Assembly: GCA_964568975.1 (NCBI GenBank)
Contig: CAZMSO010000016.1
Span: 4,430 to 68,429 of the forward strand
From: CAZADA01 sp964568975
GTDB lineage: Bacteria; Pseudomonadota; Alphaproteobacteria; Caulobacterales; Maricaulaceae
Direction of reading: 5' to 3'
Length of the DNA stretch: 64,000 bases
Shown: piece by piece, positions 8,698 to 17,094 of the stretch
How the letters are laid out: every line of letters starts with the position of its first letter
How positions within the stretch are numbered: the stretch's first letter is position 1
Notes under the pieces: model-generated
What the model was told of the DNA's origin: nothing
The model's database searches: none
Seen by the model: the letters and a program-made list of their open reading frames with translations, nothing else
Program-made: the position numbers and the translations under genes

Positions 8698-10080
8698 ATG
8701 TGTGGCGCGACGGCGCAAGAAGGATGGGCTTTGGGGGCGTGCGGCAGCGGCTTAGTGCGAGGCCTGAGGGCCGTCGCCATCGCGGGCGCCGTGACGCTCG
8801 CAGCGACCGCGTGCGCGTCCGGCAAGCGCGACGGCCGCACGGCGTTCGCCGCCCCGTCGCCACCCCCCTTAGCCGGGGATGCGCGCTTAGAGGTTGACGG
8901 CGAGGCGCCGCCGCCAGCCGACGCTCCGGAAGCTTCGCCGGACCGCGCGCGGCGCCGCAGCTCCGGACGCGACGATGGCGACCTCGCGGCGCTGCGCCAG
9001 GACGTGGCGGCCTTGGAGGCGGAGATCAGCGGCCTGCGGCCGGGCATTGGTCGGCTGCTCGACATCGAAAACGACATCCGCGCGCTGCTCAGCCAGCTTG
9101 CGGCGATCAGCTCGGTCACGCGCAGCGGCGCGCCCACGCCCGCCAGCGGCGGCGGCGCCGGCGCGCCCGCCTCGCCGCTGACGCCCCTCAGTCCGTTAAG
9201 CGCTGAAGGACGAGACCCCGGCGGCGCGCCGGGCGCGGCGACGTCGGCGCCGACGCCCTTAACACCCTTGGCGGTCACAGGCGCCACGCCGCCCCTGGAC
9301 GCGTCGCCCCTGGACGCGCCGACCACGGCCTCCACGCCATCGGCGACGACCGGGCAAACGCCGCTCGGGCCGTCGGGCGAGCCGCCGCCCGCGCGCCCGC
9401 CCACCGCGCCTCCACGCGCGCCCCCAGGCGCGCCCCCGGCCGCTGCGGGCGTTTATCTGCATCTGGCGTCTTATCGCGACGCGCGCACGGCGCAGTCGGG
9501 ATGGGACGAACTCACTGCAGATCATGGCGATGTGCTTGCTGGTTTGTCGTCGCTGATCCGGGAAACGGATCTCGGCGACAAAGGCGTTTATCAGCGGCTT
9601 TACGCCGGACCGACGCCGGATCGCGCGACGGCTGTGCGGCTGTGCGCGCGGCTGAAAGCGCGCGACGTTTACTGCGCTGTCACGGTGCTTGAGGGCGCTG
9701 CGGCGCGAGCGTCGCCGCCAGCGACGCGCGCCCGCCCGACGGCGAACGTCGCCGCGCCCCCCTTAGCCGTTGCGCCGCCCAGCGACGCCGTGAACGCCGC
9801 GCCGCCAGCGACGGGCGCAGGCGGCGCTTACGCCTTCCTTGGCGCCTACCGCGATGAGGCCACAGCCGCGCGGGGGCGCGACGTGTTCGCCGCCACCCAC
9901 GCCGACGTGGTCGACAGCGGACGGCTGGCGATCCTGCGCGACGACGCCGGGGCGGCCGGAGCGGCGTGGCGCTTAGCGGCTGGGCCGTTTGCGAGCGTTG
10001 CGGACGCCGAGGCCGTGTGCGCACAGCTGCGCACGCGCGGCGCGTTTTGCACCGTCAGCGACGATACGCCACGGTCTTAA
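8698..10080 (+). CDS. Exported protein with two SPOR domains, probable lipoprotein
   Basis: Up to 460 residues. A hydrophobic signal (RAVAIAGAVTLAATAC) with a possible lipidated cysteine is followed by a coiled-coil-like stretch (LAALRQDVAALEAEISGLRP), a long Pro/Ala/Thr linker and two SPOR-type domains. The first opens VYLHLASYRDARTAQSGW and the second AYAFLGAYRDEATAARGR; both end with a GP then LCARLK or VCAQLR pattern. SPOR domains bind peptidoglycan strands lacking stem peptides, mostly at the septum. The start is uncertain: ATG 8698 has no good ribosome site, while a TTG at 8731 follows AAGAAGG and begins closer to the signal peptide. It is divergent from the SPOR-tailed usher-like gene. 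Confidence 0.75.
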   Translation: MCGATAQEGWALGACGSGLVRGLRAVAIAGAVTLAATACASGKRDGRTAFAAPSPPPLAGDARLEVDGEAPPPADAPEASPDRARRRSSGRDDGDLAALRQDVAALEAEISGLRPGIGRLLDIENDIRALLSQLAAISSVTRSGAPTPASGGGAGAPASPLTPLSPLSAEGRDPGGAPGAATSAPTPLTPLAVTGATPPLDASPLDAPTTASTPSATTGQTPLGPSGEPPPARPPTAPPRAPPGAPPAAAGVYLHLASYRDARTAQSGWDELTADHGDVLAGLSSLIRETDLGDKGVYQRLYAGPTPDRATAVRLCARLKARDVYCAVTVLEGAAARASPPATRARPTANVAAPPLAVAPPSDAVNAAPPATGAGGAYAFLGAYRDEATAARGRDVFAATHADVVDSGRLAILRDDAGAAGAAWRLAAGPFASVADAEAVCAQLRTRGAFCTVSDDTPRS

Positions 10081-10178
10081 GCGCCCGTGCGCATCCGGCC
10101 GCCGCTGAGCATCGCGCCTTGATCAAGCCGCATCTCTCAGGCATGCCAAAATGACACACTCACTATGGGGAATCGTCG

Positions 10179-10955
10179 ATGGGCTGGATAAAAGTGGCGG
10201 CCGCGCTTGCGGCGAGCGCGCTGGCGATGGGGTGCGAAACGCTTGATCCCACAAGCCAATACACGTCGTTCGCGGGCGGCAAAGTCTCGTTCCAGTATGG
10301 AAATTTTTGCGGGCCGAACTGGCCGGTGCGGGTCAGTGAAGATCCCCAAGTGCAGCTGCGCGAGCTGCAGCGTTTCCCCGCAATGGACAGCATCGACGCG
10401 GCCTGCCGGCTCCACGACATTTGTTTTGAGCGCGCCGGACGCGACAACCCCGCCTGCGACTACGCGCTGATCGGGGCGTTGAGCCTCCACAACCAGCGCG
10501 CGTTCGCCATTCCCGCTAATGAAACCAGCAATTTGCGCATGCCCTGCGTCAACCTCGCTAATGAGATTATGACGCCGTTCCAAACCAAGTATCTGGGCCG
10601 GGAAGGCATCACCCAAGGCCTGACGGCGCTCTTCGCGGCGACGGGTAATGACAACGCCGACGCCGCGCGCACCGGCGATGGCGAGGATCTCTCCGCCGGA
10701 GAGACGGGCGTGGCGATGAGCATCTTCACGGGCGCGCTCACCGCCGTGTCCGGCATGGTGACAGGCTTTCCCGACCAGCCGGGACGCTGCCAAGCGGTGC
10801 CGGTGCCGGCGCTGCAAGCCAACTTCACCTGCCACTTCCAGCACCACAACCGTCAGATGCAGGCGTCGGGCGGCGATCTGGAATCGGTGTCGCTGCTGAA
10901 CATGGCTGACAATGGCTGCGCGGAGGCGACGAAGCAGCAATTCTTCCCGTCTTAG
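10179..10955 (+). CDS. PLA2-like exported protein, copy 1
   Basis: 258 residues. A short signal peptide ends at a possible lipidation cysteine (ALAMGCE, an imperfect lipobox). Residues 40-45 read YGNFCG and residues 71-83 read SIDAACRLHDICF. This order, Y-G-x-x-C-G followed by D-x-x-C-x-x-H-D-x-C-F/Y, is that of the Ca-binding loop and His-Asp catalytic pair of secreted phospholipase A2; His79-Asp80 would be catalytic. The spacing between loop and catalytic helix is longer than in animal PLA2. The remaining two thirds is unrecognised. Two paralogues lie at 24998-25843 and 38290-39096. Function as a lipase is inference from the motifs; no substrate can be named. Confidence 0.65.
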   Translation: MGWIKVAAALAASALAMGCETLDPTSQYTSFAGGKVSFQYGNFCGPNWPVRVSEDPQVQLRELQRFPAMDSIDAACRLHDICFERAGRDNPACDYALIGALSLHNQRAFAIPANETSNLRMPCVNLANEIMTPFQTKYLGREGITQGLTALFAATGNDNADAARTGDGEDLSAGETGVAMSIFTGALTAVSGMVTGFPDQPGRCQAVPVPALQANFTCHFQHHNRQMQASGGDLESVSLLNMADNGCAEATKQQFFPS

Positions 10956-10965
10956 CGCGAGACGC

Positions 10966-10994
10966 CAGGCGGCCGGCCTGCGGTCCGGCGCCTG
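10966..10994. terminator. GC-rich hairpin between convergent genes
   Basis: CAGGCG with CCGG pairs with CCGG and CGCCTG around an 8-base loop, with one bulged G, between the stop codons of the rightward PLA2-like gene and leftward ligA. It could end transcription from both sides. No U-tract follows on either strand. Confidence 0.35.
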
Positions 10995-11011
10995 ACGCGC
11001 CATGGCGCGTC

Positions 11012-13312
11012 TCAGAGGCTCGACGAGCCGCCGCCGATCAGATCAAACCACGCATCTTCGCTCAGGACCGTGACGCCGGCGTCGCGCGCCTTGGTGAGTT
11101 TTGACCCCGCTTTCGCCCCGGCGATGAGGTAGTCCGTCTTCGCTGACACAGAGCCCGCGACTTTCGCGCCCAACCGTGCAGCCATCGCCTTCGCCTCATC
11201 CCGCGACAACCGCTCAAGCGTTCCGGTGAACACCACCGTCTTCCCGGCGACGGGCGAATCAGCAGCCGTCGGCGCCGCCGCCGCGCGCGGCGCCACCTGC
11301 TCCAACAGCCGTTCCAGCACGCCTTGATTATGGGGTTCAGCGAAAAAGCGGCCGAGCGCGCGCAGCGCCGTCTCGCCAATGCCGTCAATGGCGAGCGCGC
11401 GCTCCCACGCCTGCCGGCCCGCGGTCCCTGCGTCCTCCCCGGGCGCATCCGCCGCTGCGTCAAGGACGCCGCCAAGCGCGGTCATCGCGGCGGCGAAGCG
11501 CGACCACGTCCCATACTCGCGCGCCAAGAGCTCCGCGACGCCTTCGCCCACATGGCGCACGCCCAGCGCGTTGATGAAGCGCTCAAGCTCCGGCGCGCGG
11601 CGGGCCTCGATCGCGGCGAAGAGGTTTGCGACGCTTTTCGCGCCCCAACCCTCGCGCTCTTCCAGCTTTAAATCGGCGTTGCGCGCCTGGAGCGTGAAGA
11701 TGTCGGCCGGTTCTTTGATGATCGCGTCGGTGAAGAACGCCTCAATCTGCTTAGCGCCGAGGCCCTCAATGTCGAGGGCGCGGCGCGAGACGAAGTGTTT
11801 CAAATGCTCTTTGCGCTGGAAGGGGCACGCAAACTCTCCTGAACAGCGGCGCACCGCGCCTTCCGCCCCGGAGGCTGTGGCTTCACGCACGACGGGCGTG
11901 GCGAGGGGGCATGGGCAGGCGTCGGGAAACGCGAACGCCTCGCGCCGGTCCGCCCGATCTGCGTCAAGCACGCGCACGACTTGGGGGATGACGTCGCCGG
12001 CGCGCTGGATCACGACCCGATCGCCGGCGCGGATGTCCTTGCGCGCGATCTCGTCGGCATTGTGGAGCGTGGCGTTGGAAACGACCACGCCGCCCACCGT
12101 CACGGGTTTCAGCTTCGCCACAGGGGTCAGCGCGCCCGTGCGTCCGACTTGGATCTCAATGGCCTCCAGCGTGGTCTGGGCTTGCTCAGGCGGGAATTTG
12201 CGCGCAATCGCCCAGCGCGGGGCGCGTCCGACGAAACCCAGGCGCTCCTGCAGATCAAGGCGATCGACTTTGAACACGACGCCGTCAATGTCGTAGCCCA
12301 AATCGGCGCGCCGTCGCTCGATCTCTTCATGGACGGCCGTGAGCGCGGCGACGTCCGCCACGACCGTGGCGCGCGCACCCGCGGTTTTCGCCGCCGCGGT
12401 GTCGGGCGAGTCGCCAAGATCGAGCGCGGGTTGGCGGGAGGCCGGCGGCGTCTCCGGCGGCGGCGCGCACGCCTCGTCGCGATAGCAGATCGCGACAGTC
12501 TGTGTTTCCGGATTGGTGGCGAAACCCCAGCGCGCCAGGGCGCGAACCGCGTCGGCTTGCGTGTCGGCGAAGGCGGCGCTGGCGGCGCCCCAGGCGTAGG
12601 CGAAGAAGCGCAAGGGGCGCGACGCGGTCACGCCGGGGTCAAGTTGGCGCAGCGAGCCAGCTGCGGCGTTGCGCGGGTTTTTGTAGGTGGGCAGGCCCTG
12701 GGCTTCTTGGCGGGCGTTCATGGCCTCGAACTCCGCCTTCGGCAAATAGACTTCGCCTCGGATTTCAAGGGATTGAGGCCAGCCTGAGCCGTGAAGATGC
12801 TCGGGAATGTCGGCGATGGTGCGGGCGTTGGCGGTGACGTCTTCACCCACGCGGCCGTCGCCGCGGGTGGCGGCGCGCACCAGCGCCCCCTCCTCATAGA
12901 GCAGCGAGAGCGAGAGCCCGTCGATTTTGGGCTCGGCGGTGACGGCGAGCGCCTCGCCCGTCGGCCATTTCAGAAAGCGCTGCAGCTTGCGCGCGAACTC
13001 CGCCAAATCGTCATCGTCGAAGGCGTTGTCGAGCGACAGCATCGGCGCGCCGTGGACGACCTCAGCGAAGCCGTCTGCAGGGGGCGGCGCGACGCGCCGG
13101 CTTGGGCTGTCATCGCGCACCAGGTCTGGAAACCGCGCCTCGATCGCTGCGTTGCGCAGGCGCAGCGCGTCATAAGCCGCGTCTGAGATCTGAGGCGCGT
13201 CATCCTGGTGATAGAGGCGGTCATGGCGCGCGATCTCGCGGGCCAAACGCGCGAGTTCCGCGACCGCAGCCTCGCGGCTCAGCTCCTCCACATCCGTGAG
13301 CGCGGCCATCAT
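11012..13312 (-). CDS. ligA: NAD-dependent DNA ligase
   Basis: 766 residues. It seals nicks in DNA using NAD. The order of domains is complete: N-terminal Ia region with DRLYHQDDAPQISDAAYD, the adenylation site AEPKIDG with Lys129, the GRVGEDVTANARTI and RGEVYLPKAEFE motifs, the OB-fold, a four-cysteine zinc finger (CPCPLATP ... RRCSGEFACPF), helix-hairpin-helix repeats and a C-terminal BRCT domain (KTVVFTGTLERLSRDEAKAM). It is somewhat longer than usual because of a Pro/Ala-rich insertion at about residues 275-320. It follows bamD with only about 50 bp between and is likely the end of the lpxC-bamD-ligA stretch. ATG at 13312 or the next codon are equally plausible starts. Confidence 0.97.
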   Translation of the reverse strand: MMAALTDVEELSREAAVAELARLAREIARHDRLYHQDDAPQISDAAYDALRLRNAAIEARFPDLVRDDSPSRRVAPPPADGFAEVVHGAPMLSLDNAFDDDDLAEFARKLQRFLKWPTGEALAVTAEPKIDGLSLSLLYEEGALVRAATRGDGRVGEDVTANARTIADIPEHLHGSGWPQSLEIRGEVYLPKAEFEAMNARQEAQGLPTYKNPRNAAAGSLRQLDPGVTASRPLRFFAYAWGAASAAFADTQADAVRALARWGFATNPETQTVAICYRDEACAPPPETPPASRQPALDLGDSPDTAAAKTAGARATVVADVAALTAVHEEIERRRADLGYDIDGVVFKVDRLDLQERLGFVGRAPRWAIARKFPPEQAQTTLEAIEIQVGRTGALTPVAKLKPVTVGGVVVSNATLHNADEIARKDIRAGDRVVIQRAGDVIPQVVRVLDADRADRREAFAFPDACPCPLATPVVREATASGAEGAVRRCSGEFACPFQRKEHLKHFVSRRALDIEGLGAKQIEAFFTDAIIKEPADIFTLQARNADLKLEEREGWGAKSVANLFAAIEARRAPELERFINALGVRHVGEGVAELLAREYGTWSRFAAAMTALGGVLDAAADAPGEDAGTAGRQAWERALAIDGIGETALRALGRFFAEPHNQGVLERLLEQVAPRAAAAPTAADSPVAGKTVVFTGTLERLSRDEAKAMAARLGAKVAGSVSAKTDYLIAGAKAGSKLTKARDAGVTVLSEDAWFDLIGGGSSSL

Positions 13313-13360
13313 CCGCCGCCGCCCATCCCGACGCCCGCACCGTGCGCGCCGCCGGCTGCG

Positions 13361-14200
13361 TTAAAAGAAGCGCCCAAGGGTGCGGCCCCACCAACCCACG
13401 GGATCCGGCGCGACGTCGGCGTTGGTTTCGCCCGTGGCCTCGCTGACGATCCCTTCTTCGATCAACAGCGCATATGTGTCTTCATACCACGGATCGCCGG
13501 GGAAATTGTAGCCCAGCACCGCCGCGATCCGATTGGCCTCGTGCAACACGCCTAAGGAGAGATAGGCCTCCACCATGCGGTGCATGGCTTCAGGCACATG
13601 GCTGGTGGTTTGATACTGCTCCACCACCTTCATGAAGCGGTTGATCGCCGCCAAATGGTGGCCTTGGCGCAGATACCAGCGCCCGATCTCCATCTCTTTG
13701 CCGGCGAGATGGTCGTGGGTCATGTCGATCTTCAAACGCGCGTCGCGGGCGTAATCGGAGGTCGGATAACGCCGCTCGACCTGCTGCAGCGCCGCCAACG
13801 CCCGCTCCGTCACGCGCTGGTCGCGGCCGACGTCGAGGATCTGCTCATAATGGGACAAAGCAATTAAGTAATAGGCGTAGGCCGTCGTGCGCCCGCCCGG
13901 ATAGAGCGCGATATATCGCTCCGCCGTGGCGATTGCTTGTTCATATTGATTACTCAGATAGGCTGAATAAGCGGCCATCATCATGGCGCGGCGGGCCCAT
14001 TCGGAATAGGGGTGCTGACGCTCGACCTCATCAAAGAGCAGGATGGCTTCGGCATAACGGCGCCGCTCCAGCCGCTCCACCGCTTCATTGTAAATCGTCT
14101 CCGCGGGGCGTTCTATGTACGCCAATTCTTGCGCGTTATCTCCGGCGCACGCGGTCAAAGCCAAGGCCATCGCCATGACGAGCATACGAAAACGCGTCAT
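13361..14200 (-). CDS. bamD: Outer membrane assembly lipoprotein BamD
   Basis: 279 residues. A lipoprotein signal (MLVMAMALALTACAG, lipidated Cys after LTA) is followed by TPR repeats: PAETIYNEAVERLERRRYAE, then ERQHPYSEWARRAMMM and further copies. BamD is the essential lipoprotein of the BAM complex that folds beta-barrel proteins into the outer membrane from the periplasmic side. ATG at 14200 is preferred over two GTG codons just upstream, since GAGGGTGG lies before it. The position between lpxC and ligA follows the alphaproteobacterial order, but recN, often found between bamD and ligA, is absent. Confidence 0.94.
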   Translation of the reverse strand: MTRFRMLVMAMALALTACAGDNAQELAYIERPAETIYNEAVERLERRRYAEAILLFDEVERQHPYSEWARRAMMMAAYSAYLSNQYEQAIATAERYIALYPGGRTTAYAYYLIALSHYEQILDVGRDQRVTERALAALQQVERRYPTSDYARDARLKIDMTHDHLAGKEMEIGRWYLRQGHHLAAINRFMKVVEQYQTTSHVPEAMHRMVEAYLSLGVLHEANRIAAVLGYNFPGDPWYEDTYALLIEEGIVSEATGETNADVAPDPVGWWGRTLGRFF

Positions 14201-14451
14201 CACCACCCTCTGTCTTGGAGTGTTTCCAGCGCCGCGCTGTCGAGCGGCCGAACAGCCTCTGAGCCTAGCTCACTCAGTCGTGCGATTGAAGCGACGCCCT
14301 GCCGCGTGGGGATCACAAAGCGCGGATCGCCATGTGTGCGCCCCGTGCGCTGAGCCGGCTGAGCCGCGGCGTCGCACGCATCGCCGCGCATGGCCCGGGC
14401 GGTCGTGCTGAATGACGTGATGGCCGGTCGCGGTCGCGCGAGAGGCGAACC

Positions 14452-15384
14452 TTACGCCGTGGCGGCGATTAACGCCGCGTCCTCGACGAGCGCGTCGCGG
14501 CCTTGACCCCGCGCCCAGGACAGCTCGTGGGCCGTGGGATCGGCCATCAACGCCCGCAGCGCCTCATTGTTCAGCTCATGGCCCGGACGCTCAGCGATGT
14601 AGCGGCCTTGGAAGCCGAACCCGGCCACAAACAAATCGCCGATCGCATCCAGCGCTTTGTGGCGCACGAACTCGTCCGGGAAACGCAACCCGCCCGGATT
14701 AAGGACCGTCTCGCCCTCAAGCACGATGCAATTGTCGAGGGAGCCGCCGCGGGCCAAGCCGGCCGCGCGCAGCGCCTCCACCTCATTCGCGAACGCAAAA
14801 GTCCGCGCCGCCGCCACATCCCGCCGGAACGTCGCGGCGTCGACAACGCCGACATAACGCTGGCGGCCAATGCCGCCGCGGTCGAAGTCAATCGTGACGT
14901 CAATGTCAAACCGATCGGACGGCTCAAACCGCGCCACGCGCGCACCATCAAGGCGCACCTCCAGCGGCCGGGTCACGCGCACGACACGCCGCCGCGCGGG
15001 CAGCGCCTGCACCCCCGCTTGGGCGATCAATGTCACAAACGGCGCCGCGCTGCCGTCCACCGCTGGGATTTCCGGCCCGTCAATCTCGACGCCGACATTG
15101 TCCACGCCCATCGCCGCCAGCGCCGCAAACACATGCTCCACGGTCGCGACCGTCACGCCCTGTGCGTTAGCGAGGACGGTGCACAGCCGCGTGTCGCGCA
15201 CCGCCTCCGGCGTCACCGGGATGACGCCTTCAGGACCAGCGATATCCAGCCGCCGCACCGTGACGCCCGCGCCGGCAGGCGCTGGGCGCAACCGCAAACG
15301 CGCCGGTGCGCCGCTGTGGAGACCCACGCCCACGCACCGCACCGATCGACCCAGTGTTGTCTGCAGCGCTGCAAGTTCACTCAT
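14452..15384 (-). CDS. lpxC: UDP-3-O-acyl-N-acetylglucosamine deacetylase
   Basis: 310 residues, the usual length. It removes the N-acetyl group from UDP-3-O-acyl-GlcNAc, the committed step of lipid A synthesis, in the cytoplasm. Zinc ligands are visible: His84 in TVEHVFAAL, His242 and Asp246 in RHKALDAIGDL; His269 in ERPGHELNNEAL is the conserved catalytic histidine. The start MSELAALQTTLGRSV fits the family. It lies downstream of ftsZ as in other alphaproteobacteria, linking lipid A supply with the division cluster. Confidence 0.97.
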   Translation of the reverse strand: MSELAALQTTLGRSVRCVGVGLHSGAPARLRLRPAPAGAGVTVRRLDIAGPEGVIPVTPEAVRDTRLCTVLANAQGVTVATVEHVFAALAAMGVDNVGVEIDGPEIPAVDGSAAPFVTLIAQAGVQALPARRRVVRVTRPLEVRLDGARVARFEPSDRFDIDVTIDFDRGGIGRQRYVGVVDAATFRRDVAAARTFAFANEVEALRAAGLARGGSLDNCIVLEGETVLNPGGLRFPDEFVRHKALDAIGDLFVAGFGFQGRYIAERPGHELNNEALRALMADPTAHELSWARGQGRDALVEDAALIAATA

Positions 15385-15505
15385 GCCAACCCATCCCCGT
15401 CAGAATGACGCAGGGGTAGCGCTTATGCTGCGGCGCGGCAAATAACCCTTGATTACGACTTGTTACGGTCGCTCGTGCGGCGGCGACGGAGCACCGACGG
15501 CTCAG

Positions 15506-16963
15506 CTAAGCGCTTGGCGTACGACGCAAAAACGCTGGAATCTCTAAATCGCGATCGCCGGTCGCCGCCCAGCCCGCCGCCGCGGCGCCGACGGCTTCGC
15601 CATTGGCGGGCGCCACGCCGGCCGCCTCTGAGTCGTCGATGGCGACCTCGGCGCTGCGGACCGTCCCGCGCGGGCGACGCTTAAACCATTTAAGCGGCGC
15701 AAACACGGACGGATCGTCGCTGATCGCCGCCATGGGCGCAGCGCCCGGCGCGTCATGGCGCGTTGTCGGCGTTAAGGGCGCGCCGCCCGCGTCAGCGCCC
15801 GCGCCGTCAGCCTGGCCCGCATGGCTCACAGGAACGGGTCCGACGCCGGGACCATCGCTGGCGTCCGTGTCGTGCAGCGCGTCGTCACAACCCACAAAAG
15901 GGCGCGCGGCGCTGTCTTGGCGCGGCGGTCGCGGCGGCGTGCGGGGCCCGGAAAAGCCGCTCATGGCCTCCACAGCGGCATGCGCGGCGGCGGCGGCCGC
16001 GCCCTCAATGCCCGTGGCCAGAACTGACACGCGCAAACGCCCCTCTAAGGCGTCGTCAAACGCGGAGCCGACAATGATTTGCGCTTCAGGATCCACTTCA
16101 TTGCGGATTTCCGTCGCAACTTCGTCAACCTCGTAAAGCGTCATGTCCGCGCCGCCCGTAATGTTGATGAGGACGGCTTTCGCGCCGGCGAGGCTCACAT
16201 CATCCAAGAGCGGGTTCGTAACCGCCGCCAACGCCGCCTCGGGCGCGCGGCGGTCGCCCGTCGCTTCGCCAATGCCCATCATGGCGCGTCCGGTTTCGCT
16301 CATGACCGTGCGCACGTCGGAAAAGTCGAGATTGATCAGGCCGGCGTCCGTCATCAAGTCCGTTACGCCGCGGACGCCCGCGTGCAGCACGGCGTCGGCC
16401 ATCGCGAAGGCGTCGGCCATGGCGGTGCGCTCATCCACCACACAAAACAGGTTTTGATTAGGGATAGCGATGAGCGTGTCGGCCGCGTCTTCCAGCGCCG
16501 CAATGCCGTCAGCGGCGATGCGGGCGCGCTTCACGCCTTCAAACTCAAACGGCCGCGTCACCACAGCCACGGCGAGCGCGCCAACCTCCTGGGCGATGCG
16601 CGCCACGACCGGCGCAGCGCCTGTGCCCGTGCCGCCGCCCATGCCGGCGGTGATGAACACCATGTGCGCGCCCTCAACAAGGCGCTTGATCTCAGCCGCG
16701 CTTTCCTCCGCAGCGTGAGCGCCCACGTCGGGCCGTCCGCCCGCGCCAAGCCCATTGCCCGCCGCGCCGCCCAACTGCAGCCGCGTCGGCGCCCGCGAGC
16801 GCGCCAGCGCTTGGCTGTCGGTGTTGGCGGCGACGAACTCCACCCCCGCCAAGCCGGCGTCGACCATGTTGTCCACAGCATTGCCGCCGGCGCCGCCGAC
16901 GCCGAACACCACAATGCGCGGCGTCAGCTCTTGCACTGCATCCCCAGCCGTATAGACGGTCAC
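15506..16963 (-). CDS. ftsZ: Cell division GTPase FtsZ
   Basis: 485 residues. FtsZ polymerises into the cytokinetic ring. Seen here are GVGGAGGNAVDNM near the start, the tubulin signature GGGTGTGAAP at residues 109-117, NLDFSDVRTVM, a variable linker and the C-terminal peptide DLEIPAFLRR that binds FtsA and other partners. The start is GTG at 16963, five bases after AAGGAGAGCGAC, giving VTVYTAGDAVQELTPRI; the open frame continues upstream through the ftsA region only by chance and because of the N block. The 131-bp gap before it carries a CtrA-type box, so transcription may be separate from ftsA and tied to the cell cycle. Confidence 0.97.
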   Translation of the reverse strand: MTVYTAGDAVQELTPRIVVFGVGGAGGNAVDNMVDAGLAGVEFVAANTDSQALARSRAPTRLQLGGAAGNGLGAGGRPDVGAHAAEESAAEIKRLVEGAHMVFITAGMGGGTGTGAAPVVARIAQEVGALAVAVVTRPFEFEGVKRARIAADGIAALEDAADTLIAIPNQNLFCVVDERTAMADAFAMADAVLHAGVRGVTDLMTDAGLINLDFSDVRTVMSETGRAMMGIGEATGDRRAPEAALAAVTNPLLDDVSLAGAKAVLINITGGADMTLYEVDEVATEIRNEVDPEAQIIVGSAFDDALEGRLRVSVLATGIEGAAAAAAHAAVEAMSGFSGPRTPPRPPRQDSAARPFVGCDDALHDTDASDGPGVGPVPVSHAGQADGAGADAGGAPLTPTTRHDAPGAAPMAAISDDPSVFAPLKWFKRRPRGTVRSAEVAIDDSEAAGVAPANGEAVGAAAAGWAATGDRDLEIPAFLRRTPSA

Positions 16964-17058
16964 CGTCGCTCTCCTTCGCGCGCCTTGGGCCGCGGACGCC
17001 CTCTGCATCGGTCCCGCGGCGTCTGCGGACTTTAACGATGACGTTGGCGGATTTACTG

Positions 17059-17073
17059 TTAATGCGCGGTTAA
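17059..17073 (-). promoter_or_regulatory. CtrA-type box upstream of ftsZ
   Basis: On the minus strand TTAA-CCGCGCA-TTAAC matches the CtrA consensus TTAA-N7-TTAA(C) exactly. It lies about 95 bp upstream of the ftsZ start and just after the ftsA stop codon. In Caulobacter CtrA represses ftsZ; the same control here is inference. Confidence 0.65.
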
Positions 17074-17094
17074 ATTCAGGAGCAGTGACAGTGC

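Noticed and set aside
14200..14391. A 63-codon leftward frame ending on the bamD start
   Set aside because: No ribosome site, no recognisable sequence; coupling by overlap alone is not enough.
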